A model generated the notes under the pieces. It ran no database searches. It saw nothing but the letters and a program-made list of their open reading frames with translations, and was not told where the DNA came from. From NCBI RefSeq assembly GCF_900626145.1, contig NZ_LR130817.1, forward strand, positions 273,643 to 337,642: a stretch of 64,000 nt of DNA, written 5' to 3'. Positions 16,324 through 25,484 of this stretch are shown piece by piece. Source of the stretch: Intestinimonas timonensis (GTDB lineage Bacteria > Bacillota > Clostridia > Oscillospirales > Oscillospiraceae). Every line of letters starts with the position of its first letter. Position 1 is the first letter of the stretch. The position numbers and the translations under genes were made by a program.

Positions 16324-17352
16324 TCAGCGCAGGGCGGCCAGGAAGCCGTCCACGTCCTCGGGGGCGGTGGCGAAGCAGGCAACAAAGCGGATCACAGTAT
16401 GGCCGGGCTCCTGGGCGGGGCACCAGTCCTCATAGGCACACAGGGTGTCCAGCTTGGCCTTGGTGGCGTTGTCCACCACAGCAAAGACCTGGTTGGTGGG
16501 GGAGTCCACCCACAGCTTCCAGCCCAGGGACTTCAGACCGGCCTGGAGACGGGTGGCCATGGCGTTGGCGTGGCGGGCCATCTCAAAATAGAGGCCGTCC
16601 TTCAGCAGGGCCTCAAACTGGACCCCCAGCAGCCAGCCCTTGGCCAGCACTGCGCCCAGCTGCTTTTTGATGCGGAAGAAGTCAGGCTGGAGGGCGGGGT
16701 TGGTAATGACCAGGGCCTCGCCCATAAGGGCGCCGTTCTTGGTACCGCCGATGTAGAAGGCATCGGTGAGCCGGGCCAGGTCGGGGAGGGTCAGGTCATT
16801 TTTGGAAGAGGTCAGGGCGCAGCCAAGCCGGGCGCCGTCCAGGAAGAGGAGCAGGTCATTGGCCCGGCAGTACTCGGAGAGGGCGGTGAGTTCGGCCTTG
16901 GTGTAGACCATGCCGCTCTCGGTGGCGTCGGCGATCTCCACCAGCCGGGGCTTGACCAGATGTACGTCCTTGTGCCGCTCCAGAATGGGGGCAATCTGCT
17001 CCGGGGTGATCTTGCCATCTGGACCGGTCTGTATCTGGAGGAGCTTGTGGCCGGTGGCCTCCACGGCACCCACCTCATGGCCGTTGATGTGGGCGGAGTC
17101 GGCGCAGATGACACCTTCCCAGGGCCGCAGGAAGGCGGCAATGGCGGTGAAGTTGGTCTGGGTGCCGCCGATGAGGAACTGTACCTCGGCCTGGGGGCAC
17201 TGGCACAGGTCCCGGATCAGAGACTTGGCCCGGTCACAGTAGGCGTCATCGCCGTAGCCGATGTTGCCCTCCAGGTTGGTCTCGGCAAGAGCGGAGAGGA
17301 CCTTGGGATGGGCGCCGAAGGAGTAGTCGTTGCGGAAGAGATACTGCTTCAT
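16324..17352 (-). CDS. ltaE: Low-specificity L-threonine aldolase-like PLP enzyme
   Basis: A 342-residue fold-type I PLP enzyme of the beta-eliminating lyase / threonine aldolase family. It starts with the family-typical FRNDYSFGAHPKVLSAL and GNIGYGDDAYC segments. FLIGGTQTNF contacts the cofactor phosphate, and the Schiff-base lysine lies in YIGGTKNGALMGEAL. The reaction is cleavage of threonine or allo-threonine to glycine and acetaldehyde. RBS GGAGGT lies before the ATG. It is downstream of glnS but separated by a terminator, so its promoter is weak or it depends on read-through. Confidence 0.88.
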   Translation of the reverse strand: MKQYLFRNDYSFGAHPKVLSALAETNLEGNIGYGDDAYCDRAKSLIRDLCQCPQAEVQFLIGGTQTNFTAIAAFLRPWEGVICADSAHINGHEVGAVEATGHKLLQIQTGPDGKITPEQIAPILERHKDVHLVKPRLVEIADATESGMVYTKAELTALSEYCRANDLLLFLDGARLGCALTSSKNDLTLPDLARLTDAFYIGGTKNGALMGEALVITNPALQPDFFRIKKQLGAVLAKGWLLGVQFEALLKDGLYFEMARHANAMATRLQAGLKSLGWKLWVDSPTNQVFAVVDNATKAKLDTLCAYEDWCPAQEPGHTVIRFVACFATAPEDVDGFLAALR

Positions 17353-17377
17353 CTTATATGACCTCCAAGTGCGGAAT

Positions 17378-17412
17378 CAAAAACGGCGGGCGGCCTCTGG
17401 CCGTCCGCCGTT
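17378..17412 (-). terminator. glnS terminator
   Basis: On the minus strand a 14-bp stem (17399-17412 with 17382-17395), loop AGA, is followed by a T-run (plus-strand As at 17379-17383). Confidence 0.85.
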
Positions 17413-17421
17413 CGCTGCCGC

Positions 17422-19125
<1,704 letters not shown>

Positions 19126-19154
19126 GGTTTTGTCACTCCTTTAGTTTTCATGCA

Positions 19155-19182
19155 ATTCTATATTTTACCCTGCCCTCGTCAA
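19155..19182 (-). promoter_or_regulatory. glnS promoter
   Basis: Minus strand TTGACG (19182-19177), 16-base spacer, TAGAAT (19160-19155), about 30 bases before the start codon. Confidence 0.75.
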
Positions 19183-19202
19183 AAAAGCAACGGATTTCTC
19201 AT

Positions 19203-19240
19203 AAAAAACAGGCGTGCCCTCTGTACAGCGGACACGCCTG
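19203..19240 (-). terminator. 5'-nucleotidase gene terminator
   Basis: Minus strand CAGGCGTGTCC pairs with GGGCACGCCTG (19240-19230 with 19219-19209), followed by six Ts (19208-19203). Confidence 0.85.
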
Positions 19241-19262
19241 AGAGAGACACAGAGAAAGGGAC

Positions 19263-21419
19263 TCAGCCCAGGGTGCTCTCGTTGGTCTGGGGATTGAGGA
19301 TGGTGATGCGGCCCTCCAGCGCGGGGGCGATGGTGCCCTGCTCCTTGATGTACTCGCTCACCACGGTGCGGTAGTAATCGTTGGTGCGGTAGACCAGCTT
19401 GCAGCCGGGCAGCTCCTGAACGGCCATCTCGCCGTTCCCGTCGCCGCCGTCCTCCGGGTTGAGGACGTTGAACATGGTGTAGCCGTCGCCGCCGCCGCAC
19501 ATGAAGTCGTTGCAGGCCAGGGTGTACCAGCCGTCCATATCCAGGGGAGTGCCGTCAGGCAGGGTGACGGAGACGATGCGCTCTCCGGCGGGCTTGGAGC
19601 CGTCAAAGGTGTAGTGGATGCCGGAGACCTGGGGGAACTGGCCGTAGGTGTCGGGATAGCCGCTGACGCCGTTCTCCAGGGCGTCCCACACGGTCTGGCC
19701 GGTGACCTCCACCAGAGTGACCTTGTTGTCGAAGGGCAGCATGGCAAAGATGTCGCCCACGGTCACGTCTCCTGCGGTGAGACCGGCCCGGATGCCGCCG
19801 CCGTTCTGGATGGCGATGTCGGCGTCACAGTAGTCCCGCAGGGCGTCGGCGGCCAGGTTGCCCAGGGGGCTCTCCTGGGTGCGGACCAGGGGGCTGGACC
19901 AGGCGATGTCGGAGGCACACTGGCCGATGACCTCCTCCATCTGGGCGTCCAGATCGGCCTGATAACCGGCGATGATCTCGTTGACAGCCTCCACCTCAGG
20001 CACGTCGGAGGAGAGAATGATCTGGTTGAAGGTGTAGCCCAGCACCTGACCATCCTTCACGTTCAGGTTGGTCTGGTTGACGCAGGTGCCCACGCCGCCG
20101 GGATTGACCACCACGGTGTCCTCAATGTTCAGAGGACGGCCAAAAATGTCGTTGCCGCCGCCGATCTCCATGTCGATGCCGTCGATCTTGGTGGGGACGT
20201 CGTTGTTGGCGCCGTGGAGGTGAGAGAGCAGGATGACCACGTCGGACTCAGCGTCGGCCTTTGCCACCACGTCCTGGCCCACCTCCCACTGGTCGTGGAA
20301 CTCGATGTCCTGGGTGTTGGAGAAGTGGGTGGTGGCCTTGCTGCCGTCGTCGGTCAGACCCACAATGGCCACGTCCACGCCGCCCACCTCCTTGACGATG
20401 TAGGGGGCGAACTGCTCAGGAAAGGAGCCGTCCTTCCAGTAGGTGTTGGCAGAGAGCATGGCGTACTCCGCACGCTCGGCCAGGGAGAGAAGGTTTTCAA
20501 AGGAGTAATCGAAATCATGGTTGCCCAGCACAGTGGCGTCATAGCCCTGGGCGTTCATCACGTCCACGCTGGACTGGCCCAGGGAGATGTTGGCCAGGTC
20601 GGTGTTGTAGGGGGAGTCGCCACCGTCCAGGATCAGGGTGTTGGGGTTGCGGCGCTCGGCCTCCTGGAAGAGCCAGGCCGCCTTGGCGGAGCCGCCCACC
20701 TCGATGGCGGAGCCGGAGGGGGTGTGGGGGGTCATGTGGCCGTGGATGTCGGAGGTGGACATGGTGGTGATGATGGTGAGGTCACGGGTGGCGGTGTCCA
20801 GCAGCAGGGCGGCTTCGCCGCGGGTCATCACGGTGTCGTCCAGGGTGAGTTCCTCGGGCAGCAGACCGTCGCTCTGGCCCTGGGCCAGGAAGTCCATGTC
20901 CTTGTCCGCGCCGTAGATGGCCTTCATTACGGCCAGGGCAAACTCACTGCGGGTCATGGTTTTGTCGCCCTGGAAGGAGCCGTCGATCTGGTCCATCAGC
21001 TGGGCCTCCAGCACGGTGTTGGCCACGGTCTCGGCCCAGGTGCCCACGGCGTCGGGGGCGGCGGGCATCAGGACGGCGTCCAGCGTGGCCACGGTGGTGG
21101 AGGTGGAGTAGAACTGCTTGGTCAGAGGCTCAGGTATGGAGCCGTCCTCGTTGGCCTGGGGAGCGGGTGCCTCCATGGAGAACACGGGGACCAGGTAGAA
21201 GGCCTCGTAGAGCAGGGAGGCGGCGGCAGACCGGGTCAGGGGGTCCTCCGCCCGGTAGGAGCCGGTGCCGTCACCCTTGATCACACCCCGGTCGGTCAGG
21301 GCTTGGATGCTCTCGGCATAGGGAACAGCAGGTTCAGCGGCAGCGACGGGCGCGGCCAGGGAGACGCTCAGGGCCATGGCAAGAGACATCGGAAGGATAC
21401 GCTTGCGCAGGTGTTGCAT
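19263..21419 (-). CDS. Secreted 5'-nucleotidase / cyclic phosphodiesterase with SLH region
   Basis: A 718-residue exported enzyme. It has a signal peptide (about 1-28, cleavage near AAPVAAAEP) and then an SLH-type region (about 30-205, with QALTDRGVIKGDGTG and MTRSEFALAVMKAIYG), which should hold it on the cell wall. A metallophosphatase domain follows (STSDIHGH near 218, LDGGDSPYN, GNHDFDYS). Last comes the 5'-nucleotidase C-terminal substrate domain (NGGGIRAG, GGDGYTMF). It likely removes phosphate from extracellular nucleotides or 2',3'-cyclic nucleotides for scavenging. The ATG at 21419 has GAGAGGAG upstream. It is monocistronic. Confidence 0.92.
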   Translation of the reverse strand: MQHLRKRILPMSLAMALSVSLAAPVAAAEPAVPYAESIQALTDRGVIKGDGTGSYRAEDPLTRSAAASLLYEAFYLVPVFSMEAPAPQANEDGSIPEPLTKQFYSTSTTVATLDAVLMPAAPDAVGTWAETVANTVLEAQLMDQIDGSFQGDKTMTRSEFALAVMKAIYGADKDMDFLAQGQSDGLLPEELTLDDTVMTRGEAALLLDTATRDLTIITTMSTSDIHGHMTPHTPSGSAIEVGGSAKAAWLFQEAERRNPNTLILDGGDSPYNTDLANISLGQSSVDVMNAQGYDATVLGNHDFDYSFENLLSLAERAEYAMLSANTYWKDGSFPEQFAPYIVKEVGGVDVAIVGLTDDGSKATTHFSNTQDIEFHDQWEVGQDVVAKADAESDVVILLSHLHGANNDVPTKIDGIDMEIGGGNDIFGRPLNIEDTVVVNPGGVGTCVNQTNLNVKDGQVLGYTFNQIILSSDVPEVEAVNEIIAGYQADLDAQMEEVIGQCASDIAWSSPLVRTQESPLGNLAADALRDYCDADIAIQNGGGIRAGLTAGDVTVGDIFAMLPFDNKVTLVEVTGQTVWDALENGVSGYPDTYGQFPQVSGIHYTFDGSKPAGERIVSVTLPDGTPLDMDGWYTLACNDFMCGGGDGYTMFNVLNPEDGGDGNGEMAVQELPGCKLVYRTNDYYRTVVSEYIKEQGTIAPALEGRITILNPQTNESTLG

Positions 21420-21451
21420 GTGGATACTCCTCTCTATTAAATTGCCGTTCC

Positions 21452-21460
21452 ATTATATCA
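21452..21460 (-). promoter_or_regulatory. Extended -10 promoter of the 5'-nucleotidase gene
   Basis: Minus strand TGATATAAT (21460-21452), a perfect extended -10 about 30 bases before the start codon. No -35 match was seen. Confidence 0.65.
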
Positions 21461-21557
21461 TAATTCTGGAGGAAGGCGCAGTAAAATTCCAAATAAACAC
21501 GTAAAAAGCCAGTAAAAGAAAAAAGAGGCAGGGGGAGAAAAATTTTTTGAAAAGGAG

Positions 21558-21585
21558 TTGACAAATTAGAATATTCGAATATAAT
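21558..21585 (+). promoter_or_regulatory. arsR-trxB-trxA promoter with palindromic operator
   Basis: TTGACA (21558-21563), 16-base spacer, TATAAT (21580-21585): a consensus promoter. Inside it lies the perfect 12-bp palindrome ATATTCGAATAT (21571-21582), which fills the spacer and overlaps the -10. This is where an ArsR-family repressor would bind to block polymerase, and the regulator is the first gene of the operon. Confidence 0.82.
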
Positions 21586-21616
21586 AATATTAGAACAAGC
21601 GAATGAGGTGAGGACC

Positions 21617-21949
21617 ATGGAGGACAGCAAGGTGCTGTACCAGGAGAAGACGGAGCTGCTCAAGGCCCTCTCCCACCCGCTGCGGCTCCAGATTGTACGG
21701 GGGCTGCTGGTGGGCGGCTGCCGAAACGTGCGCTGTATGGAGGAGGGGACGGGCCAGAGCCAGTCCACCATCTCCCAGCATCTGATGCGCCTGAAGGCGG
21801 CCGGAGTGGTGAAATGTCAGCGATCCGGAAATGAAATGTACTACGAAGTGGCCGATCCGGGCGCCGCTGCCGTGGTGGCGGCCCTGTTCGGAGATGAAGC
21901 GGGGGATTACAGCTGCCCCTGTGCCGGACTTCAAAGCGAGGAGGGGTGA
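21617..21949 (+). CDS. ArsR-family regulator of the thioredoxin operon
   Basis: A 110-residue winged-helix ArsR/SmtB-type repressor. The recognition helix is QSTISQHLMRLKAAG (about 50-64) and the wing follows at YYEV. Five cysteines are present: Cys35, Cys40, Cys67, Cys100 and Cys102. The last two form a C-terminal CPC motif. The cysteines suggest sensing of a thiophilic metal or of thiol redox state. That fits the next two genes, trxB and trxA, encoded 3 and about 900 bases on. The ATG at 21617 is used; an in-frame GTG at 21608 lies within the ribosome site. Autoregulation is likely through the upstream palindrome. The inducer is unknown. Confidence 0.88.
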   Translation: MEDSKVLYQEKTELLKALSHPLRLQIVRGLLVGGCRNVRCMEEGTGQSQSTISQHLMRLKAAGVVKCQRSGNEMYYEVADPGAAAVVAALFGDEAGDYSCPCAGLQSEEG

Positions 21950-21952
21950 CCG

Positions 21953-22810
21953 TTGCCTTATGATATTGCCGTGGTAGGCGGGGGTCCTGCTGGACTCAGC
22001 GCCGCTATCAATGCCCGTGCCCGTGGCAAGTCGGTGGTAGTGGTGGGCAATGACTACCGGGAGAGCCCCCTCTATCGGGCCGAGCGTGTGGACAACTATC
22101 TGGGTATGCCGGGCCAAACCGGCGCGGAGCTGATGGAGGCCTACCGGCGCCATGCCGAGGCCATGGAAGTGGATTTCTGTGCCGGACGGGTACTGAATAT
22201 CATGCAGATGGAAGGCACATGCTACCTGAGCATCGGCAGTGAGATGGAGATGGCCAAGGCCGTGGTCCTGGCCACCGGAGTGGTCCGGGGGAAGAAGCTG
22301 CCCGGTGAGGCTCGATACTTGGGCCAGGGCGTGAGCTACTGCGCGACCTGTGACGGTATGCTCTACCGGGGCAAGCCGGTGGTGGTGGTGGGCATGGCCC
22401 CCGACGCACCGGAGGAGGCCAACTTCCTCCAGGGCATCGGCTGCCAGGTGACCTATGTCTCAGCCCACGCTCCCAAAAACCTGATCCCCGCCATCCCCCA
22501 TATGAAGAGCGGAAAGCTGGAAATCGTAGGGGAGGAGACGGTGACTGCCCTTCGGGTGAACGACACCGAACTCCCCGCCCAGTGTGTCTTCCTCCTCCGC
22601 AGCGCCATGCCACCCACGGACCTGCTCCCCGACCTGGCGTTGGAGGACGGGTACATCACGGTGGACCGGCAGATGAGGACCAACCTGCCCGGCATCTATG
22701 CCGCCGGTGACTGTACCGGGCTGCCCCTTCAGCTCTCCAAAGCGGTGGGTGAGGGACTGGTAGCCGGTCAGGCCGCCGCCGAATATGTGGATCAACTGTC
22801 CAACAGCTAA
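21953..22810 (+). CDS. trxB: Thioredoxin reductase-like flavoprotein
   Basis: A 285-residue FAD/NAD(P)H oxidoreductase. The FAD loop GGGPAGLSAA is at the N-terminus, the redox pair is C130-A-T-C133 in YCATCDG, the second nucleotide region is VVVVGMAPDAPEE, and the C-terminal FAD contact is GIYAAGDCTG. It is about 25 residues shorter than typical TrxB. Its NAD(P)H loop lacks the canonical GGGDSA, reading VGMAPDAPEE, so the electron donor may differ, for example ferredoxin- or F420-type reductases of anaerobes. The start is TTG at 21953 with GAGGAGGGG upstream. It is cotranscribed with the arsR-like gene. Confidence 0.88.
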   Translation: MPYDIAVVGGGPAGLSAAINARARGKSVVVVGNDYRESPLYRAERVDNYLGMPGQTGAELMEAYRRHAEAMEVDFCAGRVLNIMQMEGTCYLSIGSEMEMAKAVVLATGVVRGKKLPGEARYLGQGVSYCATCDGMLYRGKPVVVVGMAPDAPEEANFLQGIGCQVTYVSAHAPKNLIPAIPHMKSGKLEIVGEETVTALRVNDTELPAQCVFLLRSAMPPTDLLPDLALEDGYITVDRQMRTNLPGIYAAGDCTGLPLQLSKAVGEGLVAGQAAAEYVDQLSNS

Positions 22811-22844
22811 CATACTATTTTACTGATAAAAAGGAGAATGAATC

Positions 22845-23162
22845 ATGTCTGTTCTGCATCTCAATGAGTCTGAATTCAACGCTAAGATCCCTGCTTCCTC
22901 CCTGGCCATGGTGGACTTCTGGGCCACCTGGTGCGGCCCCTGCAAGATGCTGGCCCCTGCCATCGAGAGCATTGGCGGCAAGTACGGTGACAAGGCTGTC
23001 ATCGCCAAGGTGGACGTGGACGCCAACCCCGGCCTGGCCGCCAAGTACGGTGTGATGAGCATCCCCACCGTCATCTTCTTCAAGGATGGCAAGGAGATCG
23101 ATCGGAAGGTGGGAGTCCAGCCCGCTGATGTCTACACCAAGACCCTGGACGCCAACCTGTAA
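22845..23162 (+). CDS. trxA: Thioredoxin
   Basis: A 105-residue classical thioredoxin with the active site W29-C30-G31-P32-C33 and the cis-proline in MSIPTVIFF. It reduces protein disulfides with electrons from the adjacent reductase. RBS AAGGAG; 34 bases after trxB, with no promoter between them, so it is the last gene of the arsR-trxB-trxA operon. Its codon use is more biased (ATC, GTC, AAG) than its neighbours, consistent with high expression. Confidence 0.96.
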   Translation: MSVLHLNESEFNAKIPASSLAMVDFWATWCGPCKMLAPAIESIGGKYGDKAVIAKVDVDANPGLAAKYGVMSIPTVIFFKDGKEIDRKVGVQPADVYTKTLDANL

Positions 23163-23173
23163 GCAAAAAGCGA

Positions 23174-23214
23174 AAAACCGGAGGTCCCGCAGCGGCGGGA
23201 TCTCCGGTTTTTTA
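23174..23214. terminator. Terminator shared by trxA and the convergent acetyltransferase
   Basis: A 17-bp stem, 23175-23191 with 23196-23212, loop AGCG, has an A-run before and a T-run after, so it can act on both strands. The 3' side overlaps the stop of the minus-strand gene. Confidence 0.88.
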
Positions 23215-23664
23215 TCTTTCCTTTTCCATGATGAAATTGGGGAGAAGGATGCCATGGCGTTCCACCTGCTGTGCCTTTACGGCCCGGTAACCACGTTTTT
23301 CAAAAAAAGGGCGGGCGGTGAGAGAGGCGTGGGTGGTGAAGCAAGGAGCACCACATGCAGTCTCCAAGGTATCGCACAGAGCGGTGGCGATTCCCCGGCC
23401 TTGGTGGTCCTTATGGATATAAAGACGGTCCAGATAGCCGTCCGACGCCATGTCGGCAAAGCCCAAAATGATACCATCTTCCTCCGCCACCAAGGTATGG
23501 TGAGCGATAAAGGAGGCATCCCAGGCGGCCAGATCTACTGTTCCTGTTGCCCAGGCATCCACCTGAGCCTGCGTGTAGTCCCGCCGGTTTACCGTATGCA
23601 CCGTTTCATAGAAAAGCTGTGCCAAGGTGGGGCAGTCCCGGCTCTCATAGTCCCGCAAAAACAT
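23212..23664 (-). CDS. GNAT acetyltransferase (YafP-like)
   Basis: A 150-residue GCN5-type N-acetyltransferase. The acetyl-CoA loop is DRLYIHKDHQGRGIATALCDTLE (about 80-102; HQGRGIA is motif A), followed by ARPFFEKRGYRAVK. The N-terminal TLAQLFYETVHTVNRRDYTQAQVDAWA resembles the YafP/PseH subgroup of small acetyltransferases. The substrate cannot be told. RBS GAGGAGAG. It lies 12 bases after the AlbA_2 gene on the same strand and is probably in its operon. Confidence 0.85.
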   Translation of the reverse strand: MFLRDYESRDCPTLAQLFYETVHTVNRRDYTQAQVDAWATGTVDLAAWDASFIAHHTLVAEEDGIILGFADMASDGYLDRLYIHKDHQGRGIATALCDTLETACGAPCFTTHASLTARPFFEKRGYRAVKAQQVERHGILLPNFIMEKER

Positions 23665-23676
23665 GACGCTCTCTCC

Positions 23677-24132
23677 TCAGTGCTGCTTGGCCTCCAGCAT
23701 GGACCATACCTCGACCCGGTTGCAGCGGTAGTCGCCGTCGCCGCTGCGGCGGTAGGAGCCCCGGAAGGGATCGCTGCCTAAATAGATGGGGAGCTGGTCA
23801 CGCTCTCCCTGGGGGACCTGGATGACCACCACACTGCCGTCGTCGGTACCAGCCACCCAGATGTCCTCCGGCCGCAGGATGTTGGCGCTGACCACGGTGG
23901 GGTCATTGACCTTCTCCCAGAACTCCTGGACCATCTCGTGGGGTTCCAGCAGGCCCTGGACCCGCAGGCTGTGATCAGGCAGCTCCTCGACGCCCAGCAA
24001 AATGATGCCGCCGACGCTGTTGGCAAAGGCGGAATAAGTCTCCCAGATGCTGTGGGGCAGACCTCCGGTGGCCAGCTTGGCCTCCAGGCGGTTACCCTCC
24101 CGGTACTGCTCCATATGGTTGAGATCCAGCAT
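23677..24132 (-). CDS. Stand-alone AlbA_2 (Schlafen-type) domain protein
   Basis: A 151-residue protein that is essentially one AlbA_2 / divergent AAA-4 domain: EGNRLEAKLATGGLPHSIWETYSAFANSVGGIILLGVEE (about 13-51) is its core. In larger proteins this domain precedes an HTH and is tied to nucleic acid or nucleotide binding. Here the C-terminal half found in the usual 400-residue relatives is missing, so it is either a natural short form or a truncated gene. It has a clean RBS (AAGGAGG) and its own promoter, so it looks functional. Role unknown. Confidence 0.75.
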   Translation of the reverse strand: MLDLNHMEQYREGNRLEAKLATGGLPHSIWETYSAFANSVGGIILLGVEELPDHSLRVQGLLEPHEMVQEFWEKVNDPTVVSANILRPEDIWVAGTDDGSVVVIQVPQGERDQLPIYLGSDPFRGSYRRSGDGDYRCNRVEVWSMLEAKQH

Positions 24133-24162
24133 GGTGGCATCCTCCTTTGCTCTGTTGGCACC

Positions 24163-24200
24163 ATTATATCTGATTTGAGCTGTTCTGTGAAGTCACTTCA
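24163..24200 (-). promoter_or_regulatory. Promoter and palindrome for the AlbA_2-GNAT operon
   Basis: Minus strand TTCACA (24191-24186), 17 bases, TATAAT (24168-24163). A 13-bp palindrome TGAAGT-C-ACTTCA (24188-24200) covers the -35 and the stop codon of the recombinase gene, a plausible operator. Confidence 0.7.
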
Positions 24201-25326
24201 TCACCGACGCCACCCGGTTCAGGATGCGGGCGTGGGTCTGGTCCAGTAAGTGGGTGTAGATCCGTCCGGTGGTGGAAGGGGTGGAGTGGCCAAGAGCTTT
24301 GCCGATGTCGAAGAGGGGGGCGCCCTGAGCCGAGGCCACGGTGGCAAAGGTGTGCCGCAGACCGTGCAGGGTGATTTTGGGCATGTTATTGCGGCGGATG
24401 AATCGCGTGAAGGCTAGGCTCACTGCGTTGGGGGCGTAGGGCTCTCCATGCCGGTCCAACAGCACCATGCCGGTGTCGTCCCAGTCGCGGTCGGCCCGGA
24501 TACAGGCCTGCTGCTGCCGCTGCTGCTCCCGCAAAAGCAGAGCATACAGGTCATCGGATAGATAGAGGGTGCGGGTGGAGGAGCGGGTCTTGGTCGTTTT
24601 CTGTATGATGGAAGCTCCGGCGGAGGTCCGCGCCTCTTTGATGCGCACCACCCGATTGGCGAAGTCTACGTTGAGCCAGCGCAGGCCGCAGATCTCCTCA
24701 CGGCGCAGTCCCAAGCCGGCGGCCAGCTTGACCACCAGTTCCAGCCAGGTCCCCTCTGTGAGCAGACAGAGTCTCCGCAAGTCATCCGGGCCGTAGAATT
24801 TGGCCTCAAAGGGGATCATACGAGGCGGCTCCACACGCTCCGTCGGACAGCGGGCCAGGATATCCTGCTTGACTGCCATGCGCAGAGAGGCGGAGAGCAG
24901 GTCGTGATGCCGCCGCACAGTATTTGGAGAAAGCCCCTTTTGCTTCATGAGCATGGTGTAATATTTTTGGATATCCTGCGGCGAGAGTTTTTGGAGGAGA
25001 ATATCACCCAGAGCGGGTGAAAGGTGGTTGTCAATGATCTTGCGGTAGCCGTATAGTGTGGTCTCGGCGCGGTTCGGACGGATGACCTCTTCCATCCAGT
25101 ATTCCAGCCACTGGTCCAGAGTGATTGCCCGGGGCAGGACCTGACGGGAGAGGTCCCGCTCTGTCTCAAATTGACGGAGTGCTTTTCTGGCCTGGGCCAG
25201 ACTGACAAAGGTGTGATAGGTACGGACGCGTCGTCCATCCTCATCCAGGCCGTAGTCCATATTGACATAATAGAGCTGACGGACGCTGTCGTAGGAGATG
25301 TTACGCTCAATGCTCTTCCTTGACAT
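24193..25326 (-). CDS. Tyrosine recombinase / phage-type integrase
   Basis: A 377-residue tyrosine recombinase. It has an N-terminal AP2-like arm-binding part (YYVNMDYGLDEDGRRVRTYHTF), a SAM-like core-binding domain (about 70-160) and a catalytic domain with the Arg in GLGLRREEICGLRW, the HxxR in LHGLRHTFA, the later His in LGHSTPSTTGRIYTH and the nucleophile Tyr in the same block. All catalytic residues are present. No excisionase, phage or conjugation genes and no tRNA gene flank it. It could be the remnant of a lost island or a solitary domesticated integrase. Confidence 0.92.
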   Translation of the reverse strand: MSRKSIERNISYDSVRQLYYVNMDYGLDEDGRRVRTYHTFVSLAQARKALRQFETERDLSRQVLPRAITLDQWLEYWMEEVIRPNRAETTLYGYRKIIDNHLSPALGDILLQKLSPQDIQKYYTMLMKQKGLSPNTVRRHHDLLSASLRMAVKQDILARCPTERVEPPRMIPFEAKFYGPDDLRRLCLLTEGTWLELVVKLAAGLGLRREEICGLRWLNVDFANRVVRIKEARTSAGASIIQKTTKTRSSTRTLYLSDDLYALLLREQQRQQQACIRADRDWDDTGMVLLDRHGEPYAPNAVSLAFTRFIRRNNMPKITLHGLRHTFATVASAQGAPLFDIGKALGHSTPSTTGRIYTHLLDQTHARILNRVASVMK

Positions 25327-25411
25327 AATGACCCCTCTTTTCCAAAAATTTGAGGAATCCAGTCTAGCATATCGAGAAACAAAAAAGTAGCATATGGATC
25401 AAAAAACGCAT

Positions 25412-25458
25412 AAAAACACCCTGATGCAGCACTGATCATGCTATATCAGGGTGTTTTT
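25412..25458. terminator. Terminator after the FAD dehydrogenase gene
   Basis: A 14-bp stem, 25412-25425 with 25445-25458, ends in T5 on both strands. It separates the dehydrogenase from the recombinase. Confidence 0.85.
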
Positions 25459-25484
25459 ACAACATTTAACAAAAAGAAACCGGT

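Noticed and set aside
19614..21440. 608-codon open frame opposite the 5'-nucleotidase gene
   Set aside because: Same reason: antisense to a well-supported gene and without any recognisable motif.
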